From positions 124,001 to 188,000 of the forward strand of contig CANNBJ010000006.1 of the NCBI GenBank assembly GCA_947502835.1: a stretch of DNA of 64,000 nucleotides. The letters are read 5' to 3'. The stretch's first letter is position 1, and each line of letters begins with the position of its first letter. The notes beneath the pieces were generated by a model that was not told where the DNA came from, did no database searches, and saw nothing but the letters and a program-made list of their open reading frames with translations. Made by a program: the position numbers and the translations under genes. This document shows positions 9,121-19,015 of the stretch, piece after piece. This DNA is from Bdellovibrionales bacterium (GTDB lineage Bacteria > Bdellovibrionota > UBA1018 > CAIMNF01).

Positions 9121-9157
9121 CAGAACCTCAAGTCTTATCAGGACTTCGGGACTCTGA
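9121..9157 (-). promoter_or_regulatory. Candidate leader hairpin of rplS
   Basis: In the 134-base gap before rplS, the minus strand can fold with CAGA/TCTG as outer pairs and AAGTC/GACTT as inner stem around a CTGATAA loop. No poly-T follows, so it is not a simple terminator. It could be an L19 autoregulatory leader or a processing site. The only evidence is position and self-complementarity. Confidence 0.3.
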
Positions 9158-9181
9158 CAAGAAGGTTTTTATTGGGGAAAA

Positions 9182-9769
9182 TCAAGGAATTCCAAACAAA
9201 CGATCCAGGATTACGGCTCCCGCGGCACGGACCGAGAGGTGATTGTATCCCTCCCTTCCCAAAGGACCGTACACGGGTCCAAGAAACGTGTTCACCTCAC
9301 TGAAAAACGGCTCCGCAATTCCCCACCCTGTTCCGAGGACGATCACCTTGATCCCCGGCTCGGTTTCTCCGCTCCAGCGGGCGCGAACCTCGGCGTAGGA
9401 CTTTTGATCCGGAATCGGCCTTGCATCCGGCATCGCCACCTCGAGCTTTTTTCCGGGATACTTCTCAACGAGTTCCGTTTTCACAGACGCGAAGCTTGGA
9501 AGGCACTTTACACGGGAAAGCGCTTCAGCCCGATCCGGATGCCACTCAAGGCTCCGGCCTCGATTCCAATGTGAGAGGATTCGCTCGAGCAGCTCTTTTT
9601 GTTCCACAATCGGGGTCACAAGATAGTAGTGATCCACCTCATAGGTACGCGCGCTTCGCGCAAGGTCGTGGATGTCGAGGTTGGTGACCGAGGTTGTGAT
9701 GAGTTCGCCCGCACGATTGGTAACCGGGGTATGCAGCAGAACGAGCGCGGTGTGATGAATCGACTTCAT
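9182..9769 (-). CDS. SPOUT-type RNA methyltransferase linked to trmD
   Basis: This 195-residue protein is of the predicted SAM-dependent RNA methyltransferase family (PF09936 type) commonly found between trmD and rplS in deltaproteobacterial-type genomes. The knot region is the C-terminal half: KVIVLGTGWGIAEPFF, then LGPVYGPLGREGYNHLSVRAAGAVILDRL, which carries the glycine-rich SAM pocket and the NHLSVR motif. The RNA target is not established from the sequence. Its start overlaps the trmD stop by four bases. Confidence 0.82.
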   Translation of the reverse strand: MKSIHHTALVLLHTPVTNRAGELITTSVTNLDIHDLARSARTYEVDHYYLVTPIVEQKELLERILSHWNRGRSLEWHPDRAEALSRVKCLPSFASVKTELVEKYPGKKLEVAMPDARPIPDQKSYAEVRARWSGETEPGIKVIVLGTGWGIAEPFFSEVNTFLGPVYGPLGREGYNHLSVRAAGAVILDRLFGIP

Positions 9770-10503
9770 GACCGAAGCTTCTTTCCTGCTTCATATTTCG
9801 CATACAGGTCGGGTCGCTTGAGCTTCGTGCGACGTTCGGACTCATCTTTTCGCCACGCTTCGATTTTTGCGTGATTTCCGCTGAGAAGAACGTCAGGAAC
9901 CTTCTTGCCCAGGAATTCGGAGGGCCGCGTGTACTGGGGGGATTTCAGGAGATTTCCCTCAAGGCTGTCCCTCGAGACGGATTCGGAATTTCCGACAACT
10001 CCCGGAATCAGCCGGATCAAGACGTCACTTGCAACCACTGCGGCGAATTCCCCGCCCGTAAGCACATAATCCCCGATGGAAAGCTCCTCATCCACGCACG
10101 CTTCGATGAAACGCTCATCCACTCCTTCATAGTGACCGCAGACAAAAATCAGATGCTCATGAGTCAGCACCCAATCCCGCGCAAGATCCTGGGTCAGTGG
10201 CCGCCCCTGAGGGGAAAGAAGCACGGTGTACGGCCGGGAGGGAGATGCTGAGCTTTTTTCTTCAAGTGAAGTGAGCGAATTCCAAGCCTGAAACAAGACA
10301 TCCGCACGCAAAAGCATCCCGGCACCTCCCCCATAGGGAGTGTCGTCGACGGAGCGGTGTTTGTCGGTTGCAAAATCCCGGACTTGAACAAAATGAAGAT
10401 CAATGGCCCCGGCAGCACGGGCCTTCCCCACGAGACTGTGGGCAAGCCCCTGATCAATCATCCCCGGAAAGAGACTGAGGTAGGAGATTTTTTTCAAAGA
10501 CAT
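9766..10503 (-). CDS. trmD: tRNA (guanine-37-N1)-methyltransferase
   Basis: This 245-residue SPOUT-class enzyme makes m1G37 in tRNA and keeps the reading frame. Characteristic segments are ISYLSLFPGMI, DDTPYGGGAGMLLRADVLFQAW, the knot LIFVCGHYEGVDERFIE, SIGDYVLTGGEFAA, and the C-terminal PQYTRPSEF with VPDVLLSGNH. All are intact. Only about 30 bases separate it from the KH gene upstream, where rimM normally stands. Confidence 0.96.
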   Translation of the reverse strand: MSLKKISYLSLFPGMIDQGLAHSLVGKARAAGAIDLHFVQVRDFATDKHRSVDDTPYGGGAGMLLRADVLFQAWNSLTSLEEKSSASPSRPYTVLLSPQGRPLTQDLARDWVLTHEHLIFVCGHYEGVDERFIEACVDEELSIGDYVLTGGEFAAVVASDVLIRLIPGVVGNSESVSRDSLEGNLLKSPQYTRPSEFLGKKVPDVLLSGNHAKIEAWRKDESERRTKLKRPDLYAKYEAGKKLRS

Positions 10504-10533
10504 GCGGGCCGCACCTCCGCCTGGGTCCGGCGC

Positions 10534-10791
10534 TTACTCGGCGATTTCAAGAACCGTGCGGCGCTTTAACTTGGTCGCCGCACCCAGCAGGATGGTTCGG
10601 ATCGCGTTTGCGGTCTTCCCTTCCTTGCCAATGATCTTGCCAATATCGGTCTTTGCCACGCGAAGCTCGATCACCGTGGTGTTCTCACCGATGATTTCCG
10701 TAACGGCAACCTGATCCGGAAGATCGACCAGCGACTTTGCAATCACTTCGACCATCCGGCAAAGTTCACCCGGAGTTTGGGATTGAGTCAT
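10534..10791 (-). CDS. khpA: KH-domain RNA-binding protein (KhpA family)
   Basis: This 85-residue single KH-domain protein has the GxxG loop in [20 protein letters not shown]. The family (YlqC/KhpA) binds RNA and is typically encoded next to rpsP. It lies 14 bases downstream of rpsP. The usual next gene, rimM, is missing here. Confidence 0.9.
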   Translation of the reverse strand: MTQSQTPGELCRMVEVIAKSLVDLPDQVAVTEIIGENTTVIELRVAKTDIGKIIGKEGKTANAIRTILLGAATKLKRRTVLEIAE

Positions 10792-10805
10792 TTTGCTCTT
10801 TCGCC

Positions 10806-11048
10806 TTATGCCTTCGAGGCCTTGACGATTTGCTCAACGGTCAGGGTCATTTGGGCACCCTTCTTGATCCATGCATCGAACTTGTCGGTATCGAGCTTGA
10901 GCTTGTCTTTGGCGTTCGCCGCTTTCGGATAGTAAAACCCGACTTTGTCGAAAAACTTGCCATTGCGGGCAGCGGTTTCGTTTGCAGCTACAAGAACATA
11001 CTGTGGATTTTTCTTAGCGCCCATGCGCTGAAGACGAATCTTAACCAT
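10806..11048 (-). CDS. rpsP: Ribosomal protein bS16
   Basis: This 80-residue 30S protein opens the operon. [32 protein letters not shown] and the C-terminal [15 protein letters not shown] match the S16 family at its usual length. AAGGATTC before the start is a plausible ribosome-binding site. The 61-base gap to the hydroxylase gene upstream probably holds the operon promoter. Confidence 0.95.
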   Translation of the reverse strand: MVKIRLQRMGAKKNPQYVLVAANETAARNGKFFDKVGFYYPKAANAKDKLKLDTDKFDAWIKKGAQMTLTVEQIVKASKA

Positions 11049-11109
11049 AAATTGAGAATCCTTTCGAAAGATCTATCGATACCAAACAGTGGGCATTGAA
11101 GTCAACCAT

Positions 11110-11703
11110 TCACTCGCCCTTGAAAGTGCCAAATACATGATCCCAAAGCGGGGTGCTTACCCCCCATTTTCCACCCTTTTTCAGGTAGTGGTGTTTCATG
11201 TGGTTTTCCTTGATCCGCTTTCCCCAAGAGGTTTTGGGACGAAAATGGTGGGTGGCGTAGTGAATGTAATCGTAAACGAGATACCCTGATATGAATCCCG
11301 AGAAGAATGCCGGCGTCGGTGCCGCTCCGAGGGTCAGGCGAAATCCGTAGAAGAACAAAATCCCGAGCGAAATCGAAACCACTGGGGGCATGACCAAACG
11401 GGTGGGATCCTCGGGATCATCGTGGTGAATGCCATGAAACAAAAAGACGAGGTATTTGCCGGCCCTTGTCGTGGCGTTGTAATGGAACACATACCGATGC
11501 ATGGAGTACTCGGTCAGGGTCCAAAACAGCACCCCCAAAGCATAGGTGAGCGCCAAAACCCCTGGAGTTTGCAGAGAAACAGACTGAATCATCTGATAGG
11601 CCACCACCGGCACCCAGACCAAAAAGGGGACACTGGGGTGAACATGGGTCAGGGCTTCCAAGAGAGGGCTTTTGAAGAGACGGATGGATTCGTGGGTTTT
11701 CAT
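11110..11703 (-). CDS. Fatty-acid hydroxylase / sterol desaturase family protein
   Basis: This 197-residue membrane enzyme has the di-iron histidine clusters of the fatty-acid hydroxylase superfamily: EYSMHRYVFH, HGIHHDDP, DYIHYATHH, and NHMKHHYL. Hydrophobic spans surround them. The spacing and the HRYVFH/HGIHHD pair resemble FA2H/Scs7-type 2-hydroxylases without the cytochrome b5 domain. Its likely role is hydroxylation of an acyl chain in a membrane lipid, as inferred from the family. It is divergent from the exonuclease gene, with 68 bases between. Confidence 0.82.
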   Translation of the reverse strand: MKTHESIRLFKSPLLEALTHVHPSVPFLVWVPVVAYQMIQSVSLQTPGVLALTYALGVLFWTLTEYSMHRYVFHYNATTRAGKYLVFLFHGIHHDDPEDPTRLVMPPVVSISLGILFFYGFRLTLGAAPTPAFFSGFISGYLVYDYIHYATHHFRPKTSWGKRIKENHMKHHYLKKGGKWGVSTPLWDHVFGTFKGE

Positions 11704-11786
11704 AAAATTCAGTGTTGATTTTTAGCGAATTTCGGATCAATTTACAATAGTTTTCAACCAAAACACTTCCTGTGGAGGGCGTCCCC

Positions 11787-12428
11787 TTGGCCGAAACCGA
11801 TCGTCTGAGAATCCGTTTGAACTCAAGCTACTGGAAGCATCTGAACGCCGTCCCCTTTTCGGAGGACGTGGTGCCCTCGAGCCTTTTCCTTCGAAACAAG
11901 CACTTTTTGGTGGTCGATCTTGAAACCCAGAACCTGGTTCAGGATGTCGGCGGATGGGGCAACATCGACAAGCTGAAGATCTCGGTCGCCTGCGCGTACG
12001 ATTCCAAGACGGACCAGTTCCTCACATTCCGGGAAAATGAAATTTCAAAATTAAACGATCTTTGTGAAGAGCGCCTGGTGGTCGGCTACAACATCCGGGG
12101 ATTCGACCTGATCATTTTGAAGGCCTATGGCCTGTACCTCGAAAGGCTCGATGTGTTTGACATCATGTACGATGTGCAGACCCTCACCCGTCAGAAGTTC
12201 CTGAAACTCGAGGTTCTGGCTCAAGGAACACTGAATGCCGGGAAATCCGCGGACGGTCTCATGGCGGTCGAGTGGTGGAAAACAGGAGAGATCGACAAGA
12301 TCATCCAGTATTGCCAGCAGGACGTGCAGGTCACCCGCGATATTTTTGAATTCGGTCGCAAAAACGGCGTCGTAAAACTTCGTCGCGCCGATGGCAGCGA
12401 TTCAGAAGTAAAGGTGAACTGGAACTGA
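11787..12428 (+). CDS. DEDD-family 3'-5' exonuclease (RNase H fold)
   Basis: This 213-residue stand-alone exonuclease domain has Exo I FLVVDLETQN with the Asp-Glu pair, Exo II GYNIRGFDLIIL with its aspartate, and Exo III YCQQDVQVTRDIF with Tyr/Asp spacing. It resembles predicted exonucleases of the YprB/helicase-associated group. Whether it acts on DNA or RNA is unknown. The start is probably TTG at 11787 because GGAGGG at 11774-11779 is ideally placed for it. A GTG at 11772 overlaps that Shine-Dalgarno and is unlikely. Confidence 0.78.
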   Translation: MAETDRLRIRLNSSYWKHLNAVPFSEDVVPSSLFLRNKHFLVVDLETQNLVQDVGGWGNIDKLKISVACAYDSKTDQFLTFRENEISKLNDLCEERLVVGYNIRGFDLIILKAYGLYLERLDVFDIMYDVQTLTRQKFLKLEVLAQGTLNAGKSADGLMAVEWWKTGEIDKIIQYCQQDVQVTRDIFEFGRKNGVVKLRRADGSDSEVKVNWN

Positions 12429-12456
12429 CGGGCGTTAAGAGCCCTGCCAAGCCACC

Positions 12457-13107
12457 CTATCCGCTTCGATAAATGCTAAAGTTCCCATAATGGGCAGGAT
12501 TCACCACTTGCGAGAGCCAGGGAGCCTCGCGTTCAATCCATTGGCGTGAAGAGAGTCCACGAGCCACAACTCGGATCGGGCGCATCAGCGCCACACGTCG
12601 AAGTGCTTCCACCACTTGAACACTGGCTTCGATCTTTGAGCTGAGATCATACAGAAAATACACATCGCCCAAGGGAAAACCGACTGGGCCAAACAAATCC
12701 CCCTGCCGAACACTTGCACTCCTAAGATTCCGGGATCGAATCACCCGGATCGCCTCCTGCGCCCGCTCCGGCACCATCTCGATCCCCTCATACAAAACGC
12801 CCTGATGATGGGCCTCCAGTACATGGGCCAAACGGGAGTATCCTGAACCAAGCTCCACCAACTTCATCCCGGGAGACGGATTGACTCGTGCAAGCATGAA
12901 CCTGAGTTCCGTGTAGGGGGTTTGCAATACATCAGAATCGAGTCCGAACCAGGGAGCTGTTGGATCGGTGATGCTCTTTTCAGTTTTTTCAATCTCAAAT
13001 CCAAGCAGTGCATCCACTTGCCTCGAATGGGCTTTCGCGGCCTCGTAGGTCCCCTCAATCGAAGAGAGAAGCGGAAACAGGTCTTCAGAATCTGGCTTTA
13101 AGTTCAC
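12457..13107 (-). CDS. Class I SAM-dependent methyltransferase-like protein
   Basis: This 216-residue protein has a Rossmann-type SAM motif, KLVELGSGYSRLAHVLE, followed by YEGIEMVPERA (acidic end of strand 2) and QGDLFGPVGFPLGDVYFLYDL (motif IV region). The N-terminal 70 residues are not recognisable. The substrate is unknown. It overlaps the end of hldD by 23 bases and starts with GTG, so the two are co-expressed. A role in LPS or cell-surface chemistry is only a context-based guess. Confidence 0.65.
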   Translation of the reverse strand: MNLKPDSEDLFPLLSSIEGTYEAAKAHSRQVDALLGFEIEKTEKSITDPTAPWFGLDSDVLQTPYTELRFMLARVNPSPGMKLVELGSGYSRLAHVLEAHHQGVLYEGIEMVPERAQEAIRVIRSRNLRSASVRQGDLFGPVGFPLGDVYFLYDLSSKIEASVQVVEALRRVALMRPIRVVARGLSSRQWIEREAPWLSQVVNPAHYGNFSIYRSG

Positions 13108-14062
13108 GAATGGTTTCCATCACACCGTCTTCAAGAGAGGCAAACTCGCGAGAATATCCCTCCGCGCGGAGTTTTTGCATCGGGGCCTCGGTGAAGTACT
13201 GATAGCGATCCCGGATTTCAAGCGGCGTATCGATGAACTCGACATTGGGAGAAATTCCAAGCGCTGCAAAAGTCGACTTTGCAAGATCCAAAAAAGATCG
13301 GGCTTTTCCTGTTCCAAGATTGAAGATGCCCCGACGAATCGGTCGATCGAGTGCGTAAAGCACGACATCGACCACATCGTTCACATGGATGAAATCCCGC
13401 TTTTGCTCACCGTCTGCGATTCCGGGTTTGTGGCTCTTGAAAAGCTTCAATTTCCCGGTGGAGAGAATCTGATCAAAACCCTGAAGCACAACCGATGACT
13501 GCCGGCCTTTGTGTCGCTCGCCAAAACCATACACATTGAAGAACTTGAATCCGCTCCAGACGGGAGGCTCGTGGCCGGCTTTGGATTGCTGAAGAGCCCA
13601 AAGGTCAAAGTCGAGCTTTGATTGCCCGTAGGGGTTTAGTGGTTTCAAGCGCCCCATCGTGGACTCGTCATCGGCATACCCTTCCTCGCCTGCCCCATAG
13701 GTGGCGGCAGAGGACGCATAAATGAAGGGAATCTGGAATTCCGTGCAAAGATCCCAAAGCTCTTTTGAATAATCGACATTCACCCGCTTCAGATAATCAA
13801 CCCGCATCTCGGTGGTGTCGGAACTTGCACCCATGTGGAATACGGCTTTCACTTGGGTCCCCGCGTTTGCCAGCTCTTCGAAAGATCCGCGATCAAGAAT
13901 GGCATCGGGGGCAAGTTTTTGCGAAAGCTGAAGATCCTGGTGTTCGGGCCTGGTTTCAAAGAACAAGGGCTCATCGACACCGATGACTTGATGACCGCGA
14001 CCTGCCAGCGTTTTTGCGACTCGATACCCGATAAAGCCTGCGGCACCTGTTACGATAATCAT
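13085..14062 (-). CDS. hldD: ADP-L-glycero-D-manno-heptose 6-epimerase
   Basis: This 325-residue NADP-dependent epimerase converts ADP-D-glycero-heptose to the L-glycero form for the LPS inner core. The N-terminal MIIVTGAAGFIGYRVAKTL binds NADP. FHMGASSDTTE and SSAATYGAGEEGY carry the Ser/Thr catalytic region, and NPYGQSKLDFD gives the YxxxK pair. ATG at 14062 is chosen because AGGAAAG at 14071-14077 is correctly spaced and the dinucleotide fold then begins at residue 1. gmhA, an earlier step of the same pathway, is at 32.3 kb. Confidence 0.92.
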   Translation of the reverse strand: MIIVTGAAGFIGYRVAKTLAGRGHQVIGVDEPLFFETRPEHQDLQLSQKLAPDAILDRGSFEELANAGTQVKAVFHMGASSDTTEMRVDYLKRVNVDYSKELWDLCTEFQIPFIYASSAATYGAGEEGYADDESTMGRLKPLNPYGQSKLDFDLWALQQSKAGHEPPVWSGFKFFNVYGFGERHKGRQSSVVLQGFDQILSTGKLKLFKSHKPGIADGEQKRDFIHVNDVVDVVLYALDRPIRRGIFNLGTGKARSFLDLAKSTFAALGISPNVEFIDTPLEIRDRYQYFTEAPMQKLRAEGYSREFASLEDGVMETIRELKARF

Positions 14063-14226
14063 GTGAATGCCTTTCCTCAGAACCATACATGATTTTCAGC
14101 TCCCAGACTACCCTCGCCTAAACGGTCAGGTCACGTTTCTCCGAGTGATCAACCCAACCTTTTTTCGCAATGCGCTGTGCTGAACTCATTGGGCACCTCT
14201 CAATTCCGGCGGTTGATAGGTAAAAA

Positions 14227-14249
14227 AAAATTCTCCATAGGAGAAATTT
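14227..14249. promoter_or_regulatory. Palindrome upstream of katG, candidate operator
   Basis: TTCTCC-ATA-GGAGAA is a perfect 6-3-6 inverted repeat, extended by three A/T pairs after one mismatch. It lies about 105 bases before katG, in the 293-base gap shared with the divergent hldD gene. No poly-T of a terminator follows. It could bind a peroxide or metal regulator. It does not match the PerR, Fur or OxyR consensus as I know them. The rest of the gap shows no gene. Confidence 0.4.
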
Positions 14250-14322
14250 ATTTGTACGGAGGTGGAATCCAAACATAGGCTCGGAGGCACGACCAAAATC
14301 AGGGTCCAAACGTGCTCCCTGA

Positions 14323-16593
<2,271 letters not shown>

Positions 16594-16618
16594 TCGAGAA
16601 GACTAATTGTAGAGATTC

Positions 16619-16660
16619 AAGGCCCGGAGCGCAGCTTGTGTTTCGGGCTTTTTCTTTTTT
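16619..16660 (+). terminator. Rho-independent terminator of katG
   Basis: An A/G-rich 5' arm containing GGCCCGGA pairs with TTTCGGGCTT (nine pairs with two wobbles), followed by a T-rich run (TTTTTCTTTTTT). It lies 26 bases after the stop and just outside the left end of the IS element. Confidence 0.8.
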
Positions 16661-16686
16661 AACCGGCCCCTTTGAATGGGCATGAG

Positions 16687-17598
16687 TCATGGTCCCGACT
16701 TCACCAAGACAGTGTTATGGTACCTGACGTAAATCCAAAGGTGATCTACAAGTCTTTCGATTTTTTTGGTTGTGTTCCAGGTTTTTCGAAAGAGTCTGCT
16801 GATGTTTGCCCGTAGCATGGCGCAGGTATGATTCAGCGAGAATAGAGGGTCAAACTTTTGTTTTTTCAGTTCTCCTTGGCCCGTGACCGCGCCGCGTGCT
16901 CCCTTGTGGCGAATATGCTTTGCGTTCGGAAGGTGCTTCTTCAAATATTTCGGATAGTGGGGATTCTCATCTGACTCGCACACCGATTCAGGGTGAAGGA
17001 TCGCCTTCAGGTTATTGAAAAGTTGATCCCAACCCTCGGGGCGCTCATCTTTTCTTTTTCCATATTTTCTTCGCGCGACCTTCGCAAGTACCCCCTTTGG
17101 AGGCATCCGTTTCACCTGAAAATCAAGGATTTCGCGGCTCTTGTTCTTAACAGCCAAAGTCACGCTCACGGGTTTGCATTTTGTGTGTTCGGAGGTCTCC
17201 AAATCATCGAACTGAATGTGCCGGAGTTTCGACTCTGAGAACCGCTCCTCCAACCATTCCTCATGATCTACCTTGGCCCGAGCCCCGAGAACCTTGAGTT
17301 TTCGACCGATGGTCTTGCGATTCGAATCAAGCAGTATCGCGGCCCTTCTTAGTGTGACACCCGAGGCAAGAAACAAAAAAAGCCGCTGATTGATCTCGCG
17401 CCGGTGTTGTCGATAGTCGGGATCAAAGGTGGCGTTTGAGAATTGGATCTTGCAAACCCGGCATTTGAAACGCTGGATATAGCGGCGATCGCAGAGCCGG
17501 TAGAAGGTCCCTTTTTTGGAGACTCGTCCGGAAACCATACCTTCAAGATGCCTCGATTGATGCTCAGAACAGTCCAAATTCACGCAATAACGTTTCAT
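16687..17598 (-). CDS. IS1-like transposase
   Basis: This 303-residue transposase-like protein opens with a zinc-finger region (C5, C10, then FKCRVCKIQF), followed by a helix-turn-helix (LFLFLASGVTLRRAAILLDSNRKTIGRKL). The RNase-H-type core has FDDLE as the first acidic site and SDENPHYPKYLKKHLPNAKHIRHKG as the second. The C-terminal LNHTCAMLRANISRLF with KTWNTTKKIERL aligns in style with the last block of IS1 InsB. The reading frame is intact and uninterrupted, so the element may be functional. The third catalytic acid is uncertain. A hairpin covers its start codon. Confidence 0.72.
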   Translation of the reverse strand: MKRYCVNLDCSEHQSRHLEGMVSGRVSKKGTFYRLCDRRYIQRFKCRVCKIQFSNATFDPDYRQHRREINQRLFLFLASGVTLRRAAILLDSNRKTIGRKLKVLGARAKVDHEEWLEERFSESKLRHIQFDDLETSEHTKCKPVSVTLAVKNKSREILDFQVKRMPPKGVLAKVARRKYGKRKDERPEGWDQLFNNLKAILHPESVCESDENPHYPKYLKKHLPNAKHIRHKGARGAVTGQGELKKQKFDPLFSLNHTCAMLRANISRLFRKTWNTTKKIERLVDHLWIYVRYHNTVLVKSGP

Positions 17599-17614
17599 GC
17601 ACCGAGATGGTGCA
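17598..17614 (-). promoter_or_regulatory. Hairpin at the transposase start codon
   Basis: TGCACC-GAGAT-GGTGCA is a perfect 6-5-6 inverted repeat lying immediately upstream of, and touching, the ATG. Such structures can limit transposase translation. There is no good Shine-Dalgarno sequence in the region, and the stem would occupy the ribosome-binding window. Confidence 0.4.
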
Positions 17615-17693
17615 GAAAAAGTGCCGCGAATTCAGAAAATAGGCTGATTTGGGAAAATGTGTGTGCCCACTCAACGGGACCATTTTGCTGAAA

Positions 17694-18806
17694 TCAAAAC
17701 GCCCCGATTTCGAGGGATGGCGCGCCCGATGCTGTTTGCGAACGAATCGCAACCTCTTGTGCAACCTTGCGGGAAAGCTCTCTAAAGAGACGTGCCGATT
17801 CGGTGGATGGCTCCTTCAGGACGATCGGCTTTCCTTCATCCCCCCCCTCCCGGATCTTCGGCAGAAGAGGCATCTGAGTGAGAAGAGTCGTATTGAACTT
17901 GCGAGCGAGCATCTCGCCCCCACCCTCACCAAAAATTCGGTACTGCTTTCCATCATCCCCTGTGAAATAACTCATGTTCTCGACCACGCCGAGTGCAGGA
18001 ACTTTCACCTTTTCCCACATGTTGAGGGCTTTTCGAACATCTTGAAGCGCGACTTCCTGGGGGGTGGTCACGATCACGGCACCCGTCATGGGGAGCATCT
18101 GTGCAAGCGAGAGCTGCACATCTCCGGTGCCTGGAGGCAAATCAAGCACGAGATAATCGAGCTCTCCCCAGTTCACCTTCGTACAAAACTGATTGAGAAT
18201 ATTATGGAGCATGGGGCCGCGCCAGATCACCGGCTGATCGCCTTGGATCAGAAAGCCCATCGACATCACTTTCACGTTGTGACTGACGGGCGGCATGAAC
18301 ATCTCGCCCTTCTCAGGATCGACATAAAGCTTTGGATTTTCGGTCACACCCATCATGGTTGGGATGTTCGGACCATAAATGTCGGCATCCAAAAGCCCAA
18401 CGCGCGCGCCTTCGAGTGCAAGCGAGGTCGCAAGATTCACGGACACGGTGGATTTACCGACTCCGCCCTTGCCGCTTGAAACGGCGATGATGTGGGTCAC
18501 GCCGGGGATTCCGTTTGCGGCAGTCGCTCCTGCACCCACCGATCCCCCACGCCTCACTTCAGCATCCATGGTGATCTCAACCAAACCCACTCCGGAAACC
18601 GATTTCACGGCACGGGTGGCGTCATCTTTGATCTGTTCCTTCAGGGGGCACGCAGGAGTGGTGAGAACAATTCGAAACGTGACCTTGCCATCCTCAAAAA
18701 CCTTGAGGTCGCGAACCATGTTCAGGGTGACCAGATCCTTCTTCAGGTCAGGGTCATTCACGGTGCGAAGGGCGGCAAGGACTGCATCAAAATCAGGCTT
18801 TTTCAT
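17694..18806 (-). CDS. mrp: Mrp/ApbC-type iron-sulfur carrier ATPase
   Basis: This 370-residue cytosolic P-loop ATPase carries or loads Fe-S clusters. An N-terminal DUF59/MIP18 domain (about 1-90) precedes the deviant Walker A SSGKGGVGKSTVSVNLA near 112, then LLDADIYGPNIPTMMG and LVLDLPPGTGDVQLSLAQ. The C-terminal CxxC of many Mrp proteins is not evident; the corresponding region reads VVENMSYFTGDDGKQYRIFGEGGG, with no cysteine pair. That may mean a different mode of cluster binding. It ends 13 bases from the IS element. Confidence 0.9.
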   Translation of the reverse strand: MKKPDFDAVLAALRTVNDPDLKKDLVTLNMVRDLKVFEDGKVTFRIVLTTPACPLKEQIKDDATRAVKSVSGVGLVEITMDAEVRRGGSVGAGATAANGIPGVTHIIAVSSGKGGVGKSTVSVNLATSLALEGARVGLLDADIYGPNIPTMMGVTENPKLYVDPEKGEMFMPPVSHNVKVMSMGFLIQGDQPVIWRGPMLHNILNQFCTKVNWGELDYLVLDLPPGTGDVQLSLAQMLPMTGAVIVTTPQEVALQDVRKALNMWEKVKVPALGVVENMSYFTGDDGKQYRIFGEGGGEMLARKFNTTLLTQMPLLPKIREGGDEGKPIVLKEPSTESARLFRELSRKVAQEVAIRSQTASGAPSLEIGAF

Positions 18807-18868
18807 GATGGAGTCACTCTAGCAGAGGTGCAGGGGCCCGACAAGGCGGGACAAGAGCAAGTGACCGG

Positions 18869-18978
18869 GGAGTCTTTGGATTGAGGCGGTCTTGGTCGAC
18901 TCTCGCGGGTCAGGATAGACGAAAGCTAGGCCGCAGGGTGCGGCTCGGAGACCAAAACCGCTTCAATCCGAAGAGTGT
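18869..18978. repeat. Palindromic element with conserved 52-nt core (copy C)
   Basis: A core at 18898-18949 is bounded by GGTC/GACC and contains the perfect hairpin GCCGCA-GGG-TGCGGC. It is flanked by 29-base arms that pair in 23 positions. The same 52-nt core, with 45 of 52 identical and no length change, is the centre of the element at 47164-47355. Here the arms have mostly different sequence but remain complementary, and the IS-type ends are absent. It occupies most of the 209-base gap between the lipocalin gene and mrp. Confidence 0.7.
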
Positions 18979-19015
18979 CTTGGTCGCCCGCAGATTGGCC
19001 CTTTTCGGCAGTCAG

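Larger units (their letters stand above)
16665..17681 (-). mobile_element. IS element (about 1.0 kb) with 18-bp imperfect terminal repeats
   Basis: The single transposase gene is bounded by inverted repeats. The left end, 16665-16682, reads GGCCCCTTTGAATGGGCA. The right end, 17664-17681, reads inward as GGTCCCGTTGAGTGGGCA. Fifteen of 18 positions agree. I see no clear target duplication, so the insertion is old or the family leaves none. It sits between the katG terminator and the end of mrp, disrupting nothing visible. The same end sequence occurs at the palindromic elements at 42.2 and 47.2 kb. Confidence 0.72.

Noticed and set aside
16689-16697. ATGGTCCCG and its inverted copy at 17675-17683 as the true IS ends
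   Set aside because: Nine bases also pair, but the longer 18-base alignment that includes TTGARTGGGCA explains both ends and the related small elements better.
16660-17690. Target-site duplication of the IS element
   Set aside because: The bases just outside the two ends (…TTTTAACC and ATTTTGCTG…) do not form a convincing direct repeat.
17688-17703. A 13-base match (AAATCAAAACGCC) between the end of mrp and palindromic element A
   Set aside because: Matches of this length are expected by chance in 64 kb, and here it lies in mrp coding sequence.
18898-18949. Resemblance of the 52-nt core to a cyclic-dinucleotide (GEMM) riboswitch, from a GACGAAAGC-like segment
   Set aside because: The conserved GEMM helices and the order of its consensus blocks are not present, the core is flanked by long inverted arms, and the downstream genes differ between copies. 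Kept only as an unnamed repeat.
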